Of a stretch of 64,000 bases of DNA, positions 1 to 9,228 are shown piece by piece. Position 1 is the first letter of the stretch. Every line of letters begins with the position of its first letter. The translations under genes were made by a program, and so were the position numbers. The notes under the pieces are model-generated. The model ran no database searches. It was not told the DNA's origin and saw nothing but the letters and a program-made list of their open reading frames with translations. Source of the stretch: CAWBRT01 sp963819175 (lineage in GTDB: Bacteria; Acidobacteriota; Terriglobia; Terriglobales; Acidobacteriaceae); assembly GCA_963819175.1 (NCBI GenBank), contig CAWFVJ010000007.1, positions 62,001 through 126,000 of the forward strand, written 5' to 3'.

Positions 1-962
1 GCGCGGAGTGCGGTCCAGGAAGCCTATCTGGATCAGGAACGGCTCGTAGATTTCCTCGATGGCGTCAGGCTCCTCGGCCAAGGCCGCCGCCAGAGTGTTC
101 ACTCCCACCGGCCCGCCCTGGTACTTCTCCATGATCGTCAGCAGCAATTTCCGGTCGATCTCGTCGAAGCCGTATTGATCCACTTCGAGCATCTCGAGCG
201 CCGCCTGCGCGGTCTTCTTGTCGATCTTTCCCGCGCTGCGCACCTGCGCGAAGTCGCGAACCCGGCGCAGCAGCCGATTGGCGATGCGGGGGTGCCGCGC
301 GCCCGGCTGGCGATTTCGAATGCGCCCTCGTCGTCGACTTCCACCTTCAGAATTTCAGCCGAGCGCTTGACGATGATGTTCAGATCATCGCTGGTGTAAA
401 ACTCCAACCGCAGCAGCAGGCCAAAGCGCGAGCGCAGCGGAGCCGTGAGCAGTCCGGCGCGCGTGGTGGCCCCAACAAAGGTGAACGGCGCTACGTCCAG
501 GGTGTGCGTGCGCGCCGCCGGACCCTGGCCGATGATGATGTCCAGCTTGTAGTCTTCCAGCGCCGAATAAAGCAGCTCCTCCAGCGTCGGCTGCAGGCGG
601 TGTACCTCGTCGATGAACAAGACCTGCTTGTTGCGGATATTGGTGAGGACTGCCGTCAGATCGCCTTTGATTTGCAGCGTCGGCCCCGAGGTCTGCTGGA
701 AGGGAACACCGAGTTCGTTGGCTATGATCGTCGCCAGCGTCGTCTTGCCCAGCCCCGGAGGCCCGTAAAGCAGCACATGGTCGAGCGCCTCGCCCCGCGA
801 GCGGGCGGCCTGAATAGCGATATCCAGGTTTTCCTTCACCTTCTGCTGGCCGATGAACTCCTGCAAGCGGCGCGGACGCAGCTTAAGTTCGAACGATGCA
901 TCGTCTTCGACCACTCCGGCCGAGACGATTCGCTCGCGATCGGGATTCTTCGCTGAGGTCAT
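1..962 (-). CDS. ruvB: RuvB Holliday junction branch-migration ATPase (frameshifted, runs off left edge)
   Basis: ATPase motor that drives Holliday-junction branch migration with RuvA. From the ATG at 960-962 the reverse strand gives the AAA+ module: Walker A GPPGLGKTT, Walker B LFIDEVHRL, sensor GATTRAGLL. At the G5 run 288-292 (C5 on the coding strand) the frame is lost just after RARGTP. Re-reading with one extra C restores IANRLLRR and then the normal C-terminal winged-helix sequence down to YEPFLIQIGFLDRTPR at the window edge, so only about 20 residues lie outside. Because the out-of-frame part is fully conserved, I infer a sequencing/assembly indel or a very recent mutation, not an old pseudogene. 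Confidence 0.93.
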
Positions 963-1005
963 CTCTCCGGATGGTACCCAGAAACCTCCCGGCCTGCAAT
1001 CGCGG

Positions 1006-2010
1006 TTATTTGACGGGGGTTACCGCAGGGGTATTTTCTTCCAGCAGCTTCACCAGCGTGTACAGGGTCTGGTTCACCGGAACCGGGATGCCGAGCTCGT
1101 TTCCACGGCGGACGACGTACCCGTTCAGGGAATCGATTTCCGTGCGCTTTCCGCGGGCGATGTCCTGTGCGGTCGAAGAGGTGGCGTTCTTTACGGATTG
1201 TGCAAGCTTTATCGTGCTTTCCACCACGTCGACGTCCGGCAGTTGCACCCCCGCCGCCCGAGCCACGGCGACGCCCTCGTCCACGGCCTTGCACATCAGT
1301 TGCCGGACCAGCGTATTCGCAGCCATGACACCGTACCCGGAGCGGCCCAGGGCGGAAATCGCGTTACAAGCGCAGTTGAGTATCACCTTTACCCAAAGCT
1401 CGCCTTCAATGTTGTCCGAAACCTGGCAGGGAATTCCGCCGCGAGCCAGAACCCCGGCGAGGTCATCGAGTTCGCGACGCTCGCGGAGGCTGCCGCCATT
1501 ACCTCGCGGCAGGTTGCCAATCACGAAATTGCCGCGTCCGGAGTGCTTTACCCTTCCCGGGCCGCTCATCGCCGCCGCCACATAGACGATTGCGGGAATG
1601 GCGCTCAGTCCGGTGGCCTTGGTAAAGCGCTGCACATTGTCGACTCCGTTCTGGCAGCTCAGCACGAGCGCTTCCGGAGCCAGGTGCGGCGCGAGCAAAC
1701 GGGCGGTTTCCTCGGTGTCGAACGATTTGACGCAGAAGAGCACGACTTGCGCCCCTTGCGCCGCGTCTATCTGGGTGGAGGCCGAGACCGGAACGTACTC
1801 CTGAAAGTGCGTCGTCTCGAGGAATAATCCGTTGCTGCGGATAGCATCTACATGCAGCGGACGGCCGATCAGGGTTACGGGAGCCCCGGCACGCGCCAGC
1901 ATCCCGCCGAAATAACATCCCACGGCGCCCGCGCCCACCACCGCCACCCTCGGCCAGCCTTGTTGTTGCACCACGACTTTTCTTCCTTCCACCGCGCCGA
2001 GCTGGGACAT
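1006..2010 (-). CDS. panE: 2-dehydropantoate 2-reductase (ApbA/PanE family)
   Basis: NADPH-dependent ketopantoate reductase of pantothenate/CoA synthesis, 334 aa. The Rossmann motif GAGAVGCYFGG lies near residues 26-36 after a short N-terminal extension. The family signature CVKSFDTEE and the CQNGVDN segment follow. The C-terminal half has the expected helical dimerisation/substrate region with E..LWVKVILNCACNAISAL. The only in-frame ATG is at 2008-2010. It is followed downstream by ruvB (about 40 nt gap). The family contains paralogues acting on other 2-oxo acids, so the exact substrate is inferred. Confidence 0.85.
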   Translation of the reverse strand: MSQLGAVEGRKVVVQQQGWPRVAVVGAGAVGCYFGGMLARAGAPVTLIGRPLHVDAIRSNGLFLETTHFQEYVPVSASTQIDAAQGAQVVLFCVKSFDTEETARLLAPHLAPEALVLSCQNGVDNVQRFTKATGLSAIPAIVYVAAAMSGPGRVKHSGRGNFVIGNLPRGNGGSLRERRELDDLAGVLARGGIPCQVSDNIEGELWVKVILNCACNAISALGRSGYGVMAANTLVRQLMCKAVDEGVAVARAAGVQLPDVDVVESTIKLAQSVKNATSSTAQDIARGKRTEIDSLNGYVVRRGNELGIPVPVNQTLYTLVKLLEENTPAVTPVK

Positions 2011-2072
2011 CCGCGCGGTTCATCCCGGGACTTCGGCCAGAGGGCCGGGCGCAATCGGCAAAACTCGCAATC

Positions 2073-2942
2073 TCAGCTTCGCAACTGCTGCTCCTCACGC
2101 ATCCCTGTGAGCCGGGCAATGCGCTCGGCAATCGGCGGATGCGTCGAAAATAGATTGCCCATGCTCATCCCCAACATCGGCTTCACGATGAATAGGTGAG
2201 CCGTGCTTGGCGAGGCCGCCATCGGGATGCGTTGCGACCACTGGTCGAGCTTCTTCAGCGCGCTGGCAAGCGCTTGGGGATTGCCGGTGAAATGTGCCCC
2301 CGTCTCATCGGCCGCGTACTCGCGCGAGCGCGAGATGGCCAGTTGGATGAGCATGGCGGCAAACGGCGCCAGAATCATCATCAGCAGCGCGGCGATAGGA
2401 CTGCCGCGTTCGCCATCACGGTCGCGTCCGCCCATGCCGCCGAACAGCGCGCCCCAGTACGCCATGCGCGCCAGCAGGGTAATTGCGCCGGCTATGGTTG
2501 CGGCAATCGAGCTGATCAGGATGTCGCGGTTGCGGACGTGACCGAGCTCATGGGCAAGCACGCCTTCCATCTCGTCGTCGTTCAGCAGATTGAGAATGCC
2601 TTCGGTGACCGCGACCGACGCGTGACGCGGGTTGCGGCCGGTGGCGAAGGCGTTGGGCGATTCGGTCGGAATGACGTACAGCTTGGGCATCGGCAGACCC
2701 GCTTTTTGCGTGAGCCGGTGCACGATGCTGTAAATGCGCGGCAGTTCCTGCTCTGTGACTGGCTGCGCGCCCGACATCGCCAATGCAATCTTGTCGGAGA
2801 AGAAGTAGGAGACGAAGTTCATCACCGCCGCCAGCACGAAAGCCATGATCGCGCCGCGCTGGCCTCCGATCAGCTGGCCGACGAAAATGAGGAACAGCGT
2901 GAGCCCCGTCAGTAGAAACGCCGTCTTAAATGTATTTCTCAT
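2073..2942 (-). CDS. htpX: HtpX-type membrane zinc metalloprotease
   Basis: M48-family inner-membrane protease that degrades misfolded membrane proteins with FtsH. Two N-terminal hydrophobic segments, the zinc motif HELGHVRN, two more hydrophobic segments, and the downstream glutamate ligand in SREYAADE are all visible. The start is taken at 2942 (MRNTFKTAF): it is preceded by AGGGAAAG, while the upstream in-frame ATG at 2969 lies inside a repeat-like element (2961-3077) and adds a non-conserved leader. About 290 aa, normal for the family. Confidence 0.93.
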   Translation of the reverse strand: MRNTFKTAFLLTGLTLFLIFVGQLIGGQRGAIMAFVLAAVMNFVSYFFSDKIALAMSGAQPVTEQELPRIYSIVHRLTQKAGLPMPKLYVIPTESPNAFATGRNPRHASVAVTEGILNLLNDDEMEGVLAHELGHVRNRDILISSIAATIAGAITLLARMAYWGALFGGMGGRDRDGERGSPIAALLMMILAPFAAMLIQLAISRSREYAADETGAHFTGNPQALASALKKLDQWSQRIPMAASPSTAHLFIVKPMLGMSMGNLFSTHPPIAERIARLTGMREEQQLRS

Positions 2943-2960
2943 AAATTGCTTTCCCTGGAG

Positions 2961-3077
2961 CTGTTTCAAAAATAGGGCATCGCTTTAGCCATGCCATCCA
3001 GAGCCGAAAAAACGAGGGCTTCAGACCCTGAGGAGATTCGCCGCATCCTCCAGCGTCGATTTTGAAACACGCCCTAG
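2961..3077. repeat. MITE-like inverted-repeat element upstream of htpX
   Basis: Imperfect terminal inverted repeats: CTGTTTCAAAAAT at 2961-2973 and ATTTTGAAACAC at 3059-3070, the latter running into GCCCTAG (3071-3077). Read outward-in, the right end is CTAGGGCGTGTTTCAAAAT, close to the terminus of the IS5-family element at 4651-5473. The interior has no ORF. Probably a small non-autonomous element or a decayed IS end lying in the htpX leader. Confidence 0.45.
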
Positions 3078-3201
3078 CTTTGTAGATGCTAACCGACCGC
3101 CGCCGGTCGCGCCAGATGGGTCGAGCCCGCAAACTCGCCGGAGTTCCTATTTGGTATCTTGCGGGACACAGACGTGGTTACAGACGCGTGATTGGGGCCT
3201 G

Positions 3202-3861
3202 TCACTTCCAGACAATTACGCCGATGCGCTGCAGGTAGTGCCGGCTGAACTCGACCCGGCGCCCCGCCTCCATCAGCAATACGCGCAACTCCTGCTCGGT
3301 ATAGGCGCGGCGCACGGACACCACCCCATCACGCCATGCCATTCTGCTGTGGAATAGGGGGCGGGCGGCCATGACCAGCGCCAAGTGAAGCCGGGTGCGC
3401 ACCAGATCATTGATGACCAGCGCGATGCGGGCCACTCGCAGCGCCTCCCGAACGAACTGCTTGAGTTGCGCCGGTTCAAGGTGATGGACAAACAGCGAGC
3501 AAGTCACCAAGTCGAACGATTCGGGCGGAAAGGGAAGGTTGAGGGCGTCGCCGACGACAACGGCCGGCCCGCTCGGCAAATGACTTGCCTGCCGGTCCAG
3601 CAGGGTAAGATACAGCTGTACACCGCGCCGCTCGAACCGGCTTGCCACGGCCAGTGGAACGTCCCCGGAGCCGCTACCCACATCCAGTTGCTCGAACCGC
3701 CGCAGCGCGGACTCATCCACCACGCGTTGCACCAGGCACTCGCTCGTGCTAACCCCTCCGAACCAGTAATTTACGCGGCGAATGTCGGCCAGCGCGGCGG
3801 CGATCTCCGCCGGCGTTCCGCAATCGCTGTCCAGCAGTTCGCTCTCCACCTTGCGCTTCAT
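3202..3861 (-). CDS. Class I SAM-dependent methyltransferase
   Basis: 219 aa with the Rossmann motif I LDVGSGSGDVPLA, an acidic residue at the end of strand 2 (LTLLDRQ), motif II/III GDALNLPFPPESFDLV, and the family phrase SLFVHHLEPAQLKQFVREALRVAR. The C-terminal part (HLALVMAARPLFHSRMAWRDGVVSVRRAYTEQEL without break) resembles UbiE-like methyltransferases found next to polyketide or isoprenoid genes, but no such partner is present here, so the substrate is unknown. Transcribed in the same direction as the unknown gene upstream at 3925-4464. Confidence 0.75.
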   Translation of the reverse strand: MKRKVESELLDSDCGTPAEIAAALADIRRVNYWFGGVSTSECLVQRVVDESALRRFEQLDVGSGSGDVPLAVASRFERRGVQLYLTLLDRQASHLPSGPAVVVGDALNLPFPPESFDLVTCSLFVHHLEPAQLKQFVREALRVARIALVINDLVRTRLHLALVMAARPLFHSRMAWRDGVVSVRRAYTEQELRVLLMEAGRRVEFSRHYLQRIGVIVWK

Positions 3862-3924
3862 GTCCGCCTTGGAAGCCTTCTGTGGGCTGCCGCCGAGGGA
3901 ACCGCCGTTGACTGCGGCAACCGC

Positions 3925-4464
3925 TCAACCGTGCTGAGCCTCGAACTCCGCTTCGTCCCAGACATCAATGTAGAAGCGTTCTCTTCCGCATGCCACGATG
4001 AGAAACGGATCGTAGCGCTTCTCGACCGTGAGCTCCTCGACGTAAAACCGCGCTTTCGGAAGGCGCTCTTTGATTTCGACCGCCCGGGACAGTGCAAACT
4101 CCGGTACCTCGCCCTTAAATTTGGCGAGTTTGGTGCAACGCCAGCTTACACGAACAAAGCTGGTGACCAGTACCTCCACCGCACCCACCGGGTCCAGGCC
4201 CGCCCGCCGCTGGAAATCCGCCCACACTTTGGCTTCCAGATCGCGCACCTTCGCGGCCTTGTAAATTTTTACGTCTTCATCGAGGAAGGGATCGATTCCG
4301 AGTTCTTCAAGTGTCCGCGTCAGTGAAGCCGGATGGATGCCCAACCTCTTCCTCAAAGCGGAATATCCCAGCAAGGCTTCCGCTTTCACGGCGATCGCCG
4401 AAATCAGGTCAAACTCCGGTACTACCTCAGAGGCCCGCGCCCGGCGCAATTCATTCGAGACCAT
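3925..4464 (-). CDS. Conserved hypothetical protein, 179 aa
   Basis: Not recognised. The N-terminal third (about residues 20-60, with ALRKRLGIHPASLTRTLEEL) could be a helix-turn-helix or small helical domain. The C-terminal third has alternating charged/hydrophobic strands ending in FYIDVWDEAEFEAQHG. Soluble, with no signal peptide or membrane segment. Codon use matches the neighbours. It lies 63 nt upstream of the methyltransferase and may be cotranscribed with it. Confidence 0.55.
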   Translation of the reverse strand: MVSNELRRARASEVVPEFDLISAIAVKAEALLGYSALRKRLGIHPASLTRTLEELGIDPFLDEDVKIYKAAKVRDLEAKVWADFQRRAGLDPVGAVEVLVTSFVRVSWRCTKLAKFKGEVPEFALSRAVEIKERLPKARFYVEELTVEKRYDPFLIVACGRERFYIDVWDEAEFEAQHG

Positions 4465-4650
4465 ACGCTGCTCCTGGTATTCGTGTTAGGCACTTCGATG
4501 CACAGGAGTGGCCGGAAGATGGGAGGGAGCCCCGTCATTTGCAGGCGGGGCTTGTTGCGAGAGCCGACGTGCAGTGTCACAGATTTACATCGTGGCCATT
4601 TGACGAGGCGGGGTCTAGGGTTTCTTTACCGCTGGATCGTTGTCGGCTAG

Positions 4651-5473
4651 GGCGTGTTAACACTAATTCGTAATTCTGTGCTATGCTGCGCTTATGGAGA
4701 TCGTCGAGGAGCAGTACCAACGTATTGCCTTCAGTCTTCCCCGTCAGCGCGGTAACGTACGGGTCACGAACCTGCAATTCCTCAATGCCCTACTCTATGT
4801 CGCTGAGCACGGCTGCAAATGGCGCGGCCTGCCCAGGCGTTTCGGCCCCTGGCATACGATTTACACCCGCATGAATCGCTGGTCCAAGAACGGCGTGCTG
4901 GACCAGGTTTTTGAGCTGCTGCAGCGGGAGCAGACTCGTACGCATCGAGAATCGAGTCCGTCAAACTGGACTCCACCACGGTGAAGGTGCACCCGGACGG
5001 AACCGGCGCTTTAAAAAAAACGGACCGCAGGCCATCGGAAAATCCCGTGGCGGATGGACCACCAAGATTCATCTGGTTGCCGCGAATGCTCGAACGGCCA
5101 TAACCTTCGCGCTTTCGCCAGGCCAAGCCTCCGACGCCGTTGAAGGCCGCGAACTGCTGGCCGGCATCGGCCCCTTGCCGGCCCCGCTGTACCTACTCAT
5201 GGACGGCGCTTACGACGACAACCAAACACTGCAACTGGCGCTGGACTTCGGGTATATCCCGGTTGTACCACCCAGGCCGAATCGGCTCGATCCATGGCAG
5301 CTCGACCGAGCTATGTACCGCAAACGCAATGAGATCGAGCGACTGTTCCGCCGACTCAAAGGTTTCCGCCGGATATTCTCCCGCTTCGAAAAACTGGACG
5401 TCATCTTCCTCGGCTTCCTCAACTTCGCTCTAATCGTCGAGGCTCTCCGATACCTAAATAGTGTTAACACGCC
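4651..5473 (+). mobile_element. IS5-family insertion sequence with CTAG target duplication
   Basis: 823 bp bounded by perfect 15-bp inverted repeats, GGCGTGTTAACACTA at 4651-4665 and its complement at 5459-5473. It is flanked by the 4-bp direct repeat CTAG (4647-4650 and 5474-5477), the usual kind of target for IS5-type elements. It carries one damaged DDE transposase gene. Removing the IS and one CTAG restores the tatA reading frame, proving the insertion point. Confidence 0.93.
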
Positions 5474-5477
5474 CTAG
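4694..5477 (+). pseudogene. IS5-family DDE transposase, frame-disrupted
   Basis: Starts MEIVEEQYQRIAFSLP and ends RYLNSVNTP. The conserved order is all there but spread over three frames: CKWRGLPRRFGPWHTIYTRM in the first; LVRIE, then SVKLDSTTVKVHPDGTG in the next two; then GPQAIGKSRGGWTTKIHLVA, YLLMDGAYDD and RRNEIERLFRRLKGFRRIFSRF-type sequence in the last. Frame changes fall near 4934, near 4950 and at the A8 run 5013-5020. The intact family reads ALKKNGPQ here, which needs nine A. With three separate breaks, I judge it inactive rather than a programmed-frameshift gene. Confidence 0.85.
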
Positions 5478-5621
5478 AGCAGATTTAAAGCCGCGAATGC
5501 CCTCGCCGAAGCTCTTTCCGAGTTCTCCGAGCTTGCTTGGGCCGAAGATCAGCAGTGCTATGCCCAAGATCACCGCAAGTTCAGGTAATCCGAGTTTCCC
5601 GATCATAAAAATCTATCCTTT

Positions 5622-7646
5622 GAATTTTGAATAAGGAGCCCGCATAACTCGCGAGCTCCCGTTGGCCGCAGTTCACTTCGCATCCGGCGAGCCGTGTACC
5701 GGCTTTCGCTGCGCAGCTTCGGGACAAACGCCGGCTGCGATCGCGAAAGGTCCGTTGTAATTCAGAACTGCCCAGGCGGTAGTTGGTTGACGGATCTATG
5801 CCGTAGGTGCCCAATCCGTAACTGGAGCTCCATGGCCCGTTCACAAAGTTCTTCGACCGCTCGACGTTCTGATTGACCGCGTTATTCCAGTTGCCGTTAG
5901 AATCAAGGCGCAAGGACAAGCCCCTTCCTAACGCCCGAAGACCCGTGAAGGGCCATGGCCAGCGTGAAAGTATCGGTCTGCTAGATCCTCCGAGGAAGGT
6001 GATCGATTCCCCGGAGGACCAGGACGTCGCTTACGGCGGACCCCACGGCCGGAACCCATCCGGTATTGACTACCTTTAACGTAGGCCATTGGGAGTCCAT
6101 GACGTGCGCGAGGGTCGGTCGAGTTAGGGCTGTTATTACTTCCGCTCAAGATCTTCGCCGTCGTTCCGCGGAAGAGGCATCTTGGCACGGTGATGTAGCG
6201 CTGGCCCTGCCGCAACCACGAACTGTTTGCCGTTGAGGCCGTAACCGAAAGTCTCGCTGCTTACGAAGTTCACGCACAGCCAAGCGTTGTTAATCAGCAG
6301 CTCTGACGTGCCGCTTGACTGAATGGATACACATCGCGCCGAATAGTAATCGACGAGACGTTTACCCCATCCACCGTGAACAATGTAAAAGCCGACCGTA
6401 TAGAGTTCCTGTGAATAGTCTGCCGCCGCGGTTGATTCGAAGGCCGGCACATTGGAGTGAGCGTCGATGGTATGCCTTCGGCGGAGAGGTTGTTAGCGGT
6501 GCCTTAAGGAATATAGAACTTTGCTATCGGAAGCGGTCAGGATCTGCGTTACGCCGATTCCGTCCGGTCTGGTAATCAGCGAGGCCGGTCATGCATATGG
6601 TCATGGCCGTAAATGTAGTACTCAGCCATTGTTGCTGACAGACTGCTGAAGAACGCATTTTGAGCGTGGGGTTCTCCGCTGGGGTTTCCGTTGCCTGAGA
6701 AAAGAGCCATCGGTGTGATTCAGGTGAGCAATCCCTTGTGGTGAAAAAACGAAAGCGTGGCTGCCTGCCGGGCTCGACCGAGAGCTGCGAAAATCCATGA
6801 TTGCTGCAAGCTGATGGTGGTAGCTTCCCCCCCGAAGCCGATGGTGTCCATGCCCGCGTTTCCGGGTCCGTCACTCCATGGGCGTGAACTGATCCAGCAG
6901 GATGAAGCGGGCGTTGTTGAAGTCGAAGCGATAGTCAAGCCTTTCAGATCCGCCATCACTCCACGGGTCGGGGCTGCTGAAGTTGGAACCGAGCGTGAAG
7001 GCGCTGACCTTGGTGTTGGTCGGCATGGGCGATTGCCGGCGTGATCGGCCTGGACTTAGCCGGTCGGTCGCTGCGAACGTTCCGAGTATATCGGACGGGA
7101 GAATGTTGTGCGTGCCCGTTCTGCGTCTGAGGGTAAACTCGCAGGAACTCGCATTTAGCGCCATTGTAGTCCTGTCGTCGTGATTGCCGCGCAGCGGAAA
7201 GAATCCGATGCCGGCGTTGTACAGCGACTGTGCATAGAGGCGCACGGGTGTTCTCACCCGTGTTCGACACGGATGTGCACGCAGCATAGATATATCGGGG
7301 TTATCGCAGAGATCACCAACATGGACGACGAACTTGACTCCGGCATTGATGAATTGCTGCTGAATCTGGTTGGCGATGTGATGCGGATGAGTTGGGGTTA
7401 TTTGCCGTCGTCGGGACTGCCAGTCCACTGCGTGTCGGCCATCACGCCGAACTTCCACGCCCCGGAGGTCACTTCTGTTTTCGGCGTGGCTGACGGGTCG
7501 CTTGATGAGGATGATGACCCGCCGCACGCATCAAGAACAGAGGTTAGCGCGACGGCCCCGGCGGCGCCAGCCGCCGTCCGAGTGATGAATTGTCTTCTAT
7601 TAACGCCGGTTGATTTTGGCTTCTCGTTTTCGTCGTTGTGCGACAT
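5622..7646 (-). pseudogene. Tat-exported metallophosphoesterase, decayed
   Basis: Begins MSHNDENEK with a twin-arginine signal NRRQFITRTAAGAAGAVALT, a lipobox-like DACGG, then KFGVMADTQW. In other frames follow VKFVVHVGDLCDNPD, FFPLRGNHDD, RFDFNNARFILLDQF, FSHKGLL-like FFHHKGLLT, and YTVGFYIV...VDYYSA: the metal-ligand blocks (D-x-H-like DTQW, GDLCD, GNHD) of a calcineurin-type phosphoesterase, about 650 codons long when whole. At least five frame changes are needed to connect them, so it is a true pseudogene. It sits downstream of two Pho-box-like sites and just upstream of tatA, matching a phosphate-starvation phosphatase secreted by Tat. Confidence 0.85.
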
Positions 7647-7769
7647 GTTATCTCTCTCCGTATAATTTCTGAAGGTATAAAGCTCTCCGGAATCCCGTCG
7701 CGGGGGAACAAACGACCACTAAAAGCTGCCGCTGCCCAGAAACTCAGGAAGTGCTGGCTCACTGATACC

Positions 7770-7893
7770 AAGCGGTTGTGACAGCTTCGTGACAGTGTTA
7801 TGAATGGCTGGTGAAGAAGACGGGAGAGGCAAGCGGTTGTGACAGTTTCGTGACGGTGTTGTGAATGACTGGTTAAGAAAAGACAGGAGAGGC
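7770..7893 (-). promoter_or_regulatory. Tandem 61-bp repeat carrying two Pho-box-like sites
   Basis: Two imperfect copies of a 61-63 bp unit (7770-7830 and 7831-7893). Each contains TTGTGACAGNTTCGTGAC. On the reverse strand this reads CTGTCACGAAGCTGTCACAA at 7776-7795 and a near copy at 7837-7856, close to the PhoB box of two CTGTCA half-sites 11 bp apart. They point toward the phosphoesterase start (7646), 130-210 bp away, and back onto the synthase gene starting at 7982. Confidence 0.7.
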
Positions 7894-7981
7894 ATTGGTC
7901 TTCCCGGAATTATCGCGCTAAAATCCGCAAGCTGTTCGCTGCCGTTATGGTTTAATTGATCCTGAACAATGGAGATGCTTG

Positions 7982-9217
7982 ATGCCTCTCGATGAAAAAT
8001 GGAAGTCGAAGTTGTGGTGGACGAGCAGTGTGAATTTTCTTCCCGAAGTTCGCAGCCAGTTTACTTTGCCCCGCGAAGTTCAGATTCACGATGCCACGCT
8101 GAGGGATGGCGAGCAAACCCCCGGAATCGTATTGCGGAAAGACGACAAGATCAGAATTGCCGAAATGCTGGACGACATTGGCGTTCATAGGATTGAAGCC
8201 GGAATGCCTGCCGTTTCAGCCGAAGACGCGGAAGCCATCAAGGTCATCGCCAAGCGCGCAAAGAAAGCCAAAGTCTATGCTTTTGTCCGCGCCATGGAAA
8301 AGGATATCGATGTCGCCCATAGCTGCGGCGCGACCGGTGTGATCATTGAGGTGCCGGTTGGTCAGCCCAAACTGGAGTACCAGTTCAAATGGACCATCGA
8401 CGAGGTCTTCGCCCAAAGCCGGAGGGCTATCCGGCGCTCCAGGGAGATTGGCTTACATACGGTCTACTTTCCTTATGACACGACTCGTGCCGTAGTAGCG
8501 GACTTCCGGCAACTGCTCGCCCGCCTCATGCAGGAAGCGCCGCCAGACTCCGTTGGCGTTATCGATACGACTGGTTGCGCGATTCCTGCGGCGATCAAGT
8601 ACCTCGTACGTTTGGTCCAGGAGACGACCAAGCTGCCGGTTGAGATTCATACTCACAATGATATCGGCATGGCCGTGGCCAACGAGATGGCGGCAGTGGA
8701 GGCTGGCGCAACCGTTGTGCACACTTGCATCAATGGGCTTGGCGAGAGAACCGGCAACGCCGCTCTGGAAGAGGTCGCAGTGGCCTTGAAGACCCTCTAC
8801 GGTTACGACTGGGGATTCAAGTTCGACAAGCTGGCTGAGTTATCCGCCGTAACCCGGCAACTGACCGGTTTTGCCATGGCTCCTAATAAGCCAATCGTAG
8901 GATCGGGAAACTTCACCCGGGAGTCCGGGATTGGCATTGACATGGTTTATCAGCAGCCACTGGCAATGTTTTCATTGAACCCGGTCTTTGTTGGGCAGCG
9001 GCCTAAAGCAGTTCTGGGCAAGAAGAGCGGCTACGCTTCGGTGACCACCAAGTTGAAAGAGCTACGACTCAATTTTCCAGAGGATAAGGAAAAATTTGAA
9101 GTGGTGCTGCAAAAAGTCAAGGAGCTTGGAGCCTCCAAGAAAGGACTGGTAACCGACGAGGAGTTTACATCGATCGTTGAGTTAGTCTGCGGTGTGGCTT
9201 CCGCTAAGTCCAGATAG
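7982..9217 (+). CDS. Homocitrate/isopropylmalate synthase-family acyltransferase (HMGL-like)
   Basis: TIM-barrel Claisen-condensing enzyme family: the metal/catalytic motif HDATLRDGEQTPG (about residues 37-49), HTHND, and the signature NGLGERTGNAALEEV are all present. At 411 aa it lacks the C-terminal LeuA regulatory domain of typical isopropylmalate synthases. It resembles the short 2-isopropylmalate/homocitrate/(R)-citramalate-type paralogues, so the acceptor 2-oxo acid is not assignable. ATG at 7982 is chosen over the TTG at 7979 because GGAG lies 8 nt upstream. It stands alone, convergent with the VWA gene. Confidence 0.8.
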   Translation: MPLDEKWKSKLWWTSSVNFLPEVRSQFTLPREVQIHDATLRDGEQTPGIVLRKDDKIRIAEMLDDIGVHRIEAGMPAVSAEDAEAIKVIAKRAKKAKVYAFVRAMEKDIDVAHSCGATGVIIEVPVGQPKLEYQFKWTIDEVFAQSRRAIRRSREIGLHTVYFPYDTTRAVVADFRQLLARLMQEAPPDSVGVIDTTGCAIPAAIKYLVRLVQETTKLPVEIHTHNDIGMAVANEMAAVEAGATVVHTCINGLGERTGNAALEEVAVALKTLYGYDWGFKFDKLAELSAVTRQLTGFAMAPNKPIVGSGNFTRESGIGIDMVYQQPLAMFSLNPVFVGQRPKAVLGKKSGYASVTTKLKELRLNFPEDKEKFEVVLQKVKELGASKKGLVTDEEFTSIVELVCGVASAKSR

Positions 9218-9228
9218 CACCCGCCGCT

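Larger units (their letters stand above)
4615..5606 (-). pseudogene. tatA: tatA, interrupted by an IS5-family element
   Basis: The reverse strand from the ATG at 5604-5606 encodes the transmembrane helix and amphipathic helix of a Tat translocase TatA: LPELAVILGIALLIFGPSKL then GELGKSFGEGIRGFKSA. The IS (4651-5473) enters after codon 43. Joining the two flanks across one copy of the CTAG target gives LADNDPAVKKP and a stop (4615-4617), i.e. a 54-aa TatA. As it stands, the gene reads into the IS end and stops at 5454-5456, giving a 50-aa hybrid that keeps both functional helices and changes only the tail. An AAGGA ribosome site precedes the ATG. It directly follows the decayed Tat-exported phosphoesterase on the same strand. 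Confidence 0.9.

Noticed and set aside
853..1827. A 324-codon forward ORF
   Set aside because: Antisense shadow of panE, produced by high-GC codon bias.
3385..4326. A 313-codon forward ORF
   Set aside because: Covers the methyltransferase and the unknown gene in antisense; no family features.
4694..5477. Programmed -1 frameshift transposase (orfA/orfB type)
   Set aside because: The A8 run could act as a slippery site, but two further frame changes near 4934 and 4950 have no slippery sequence.
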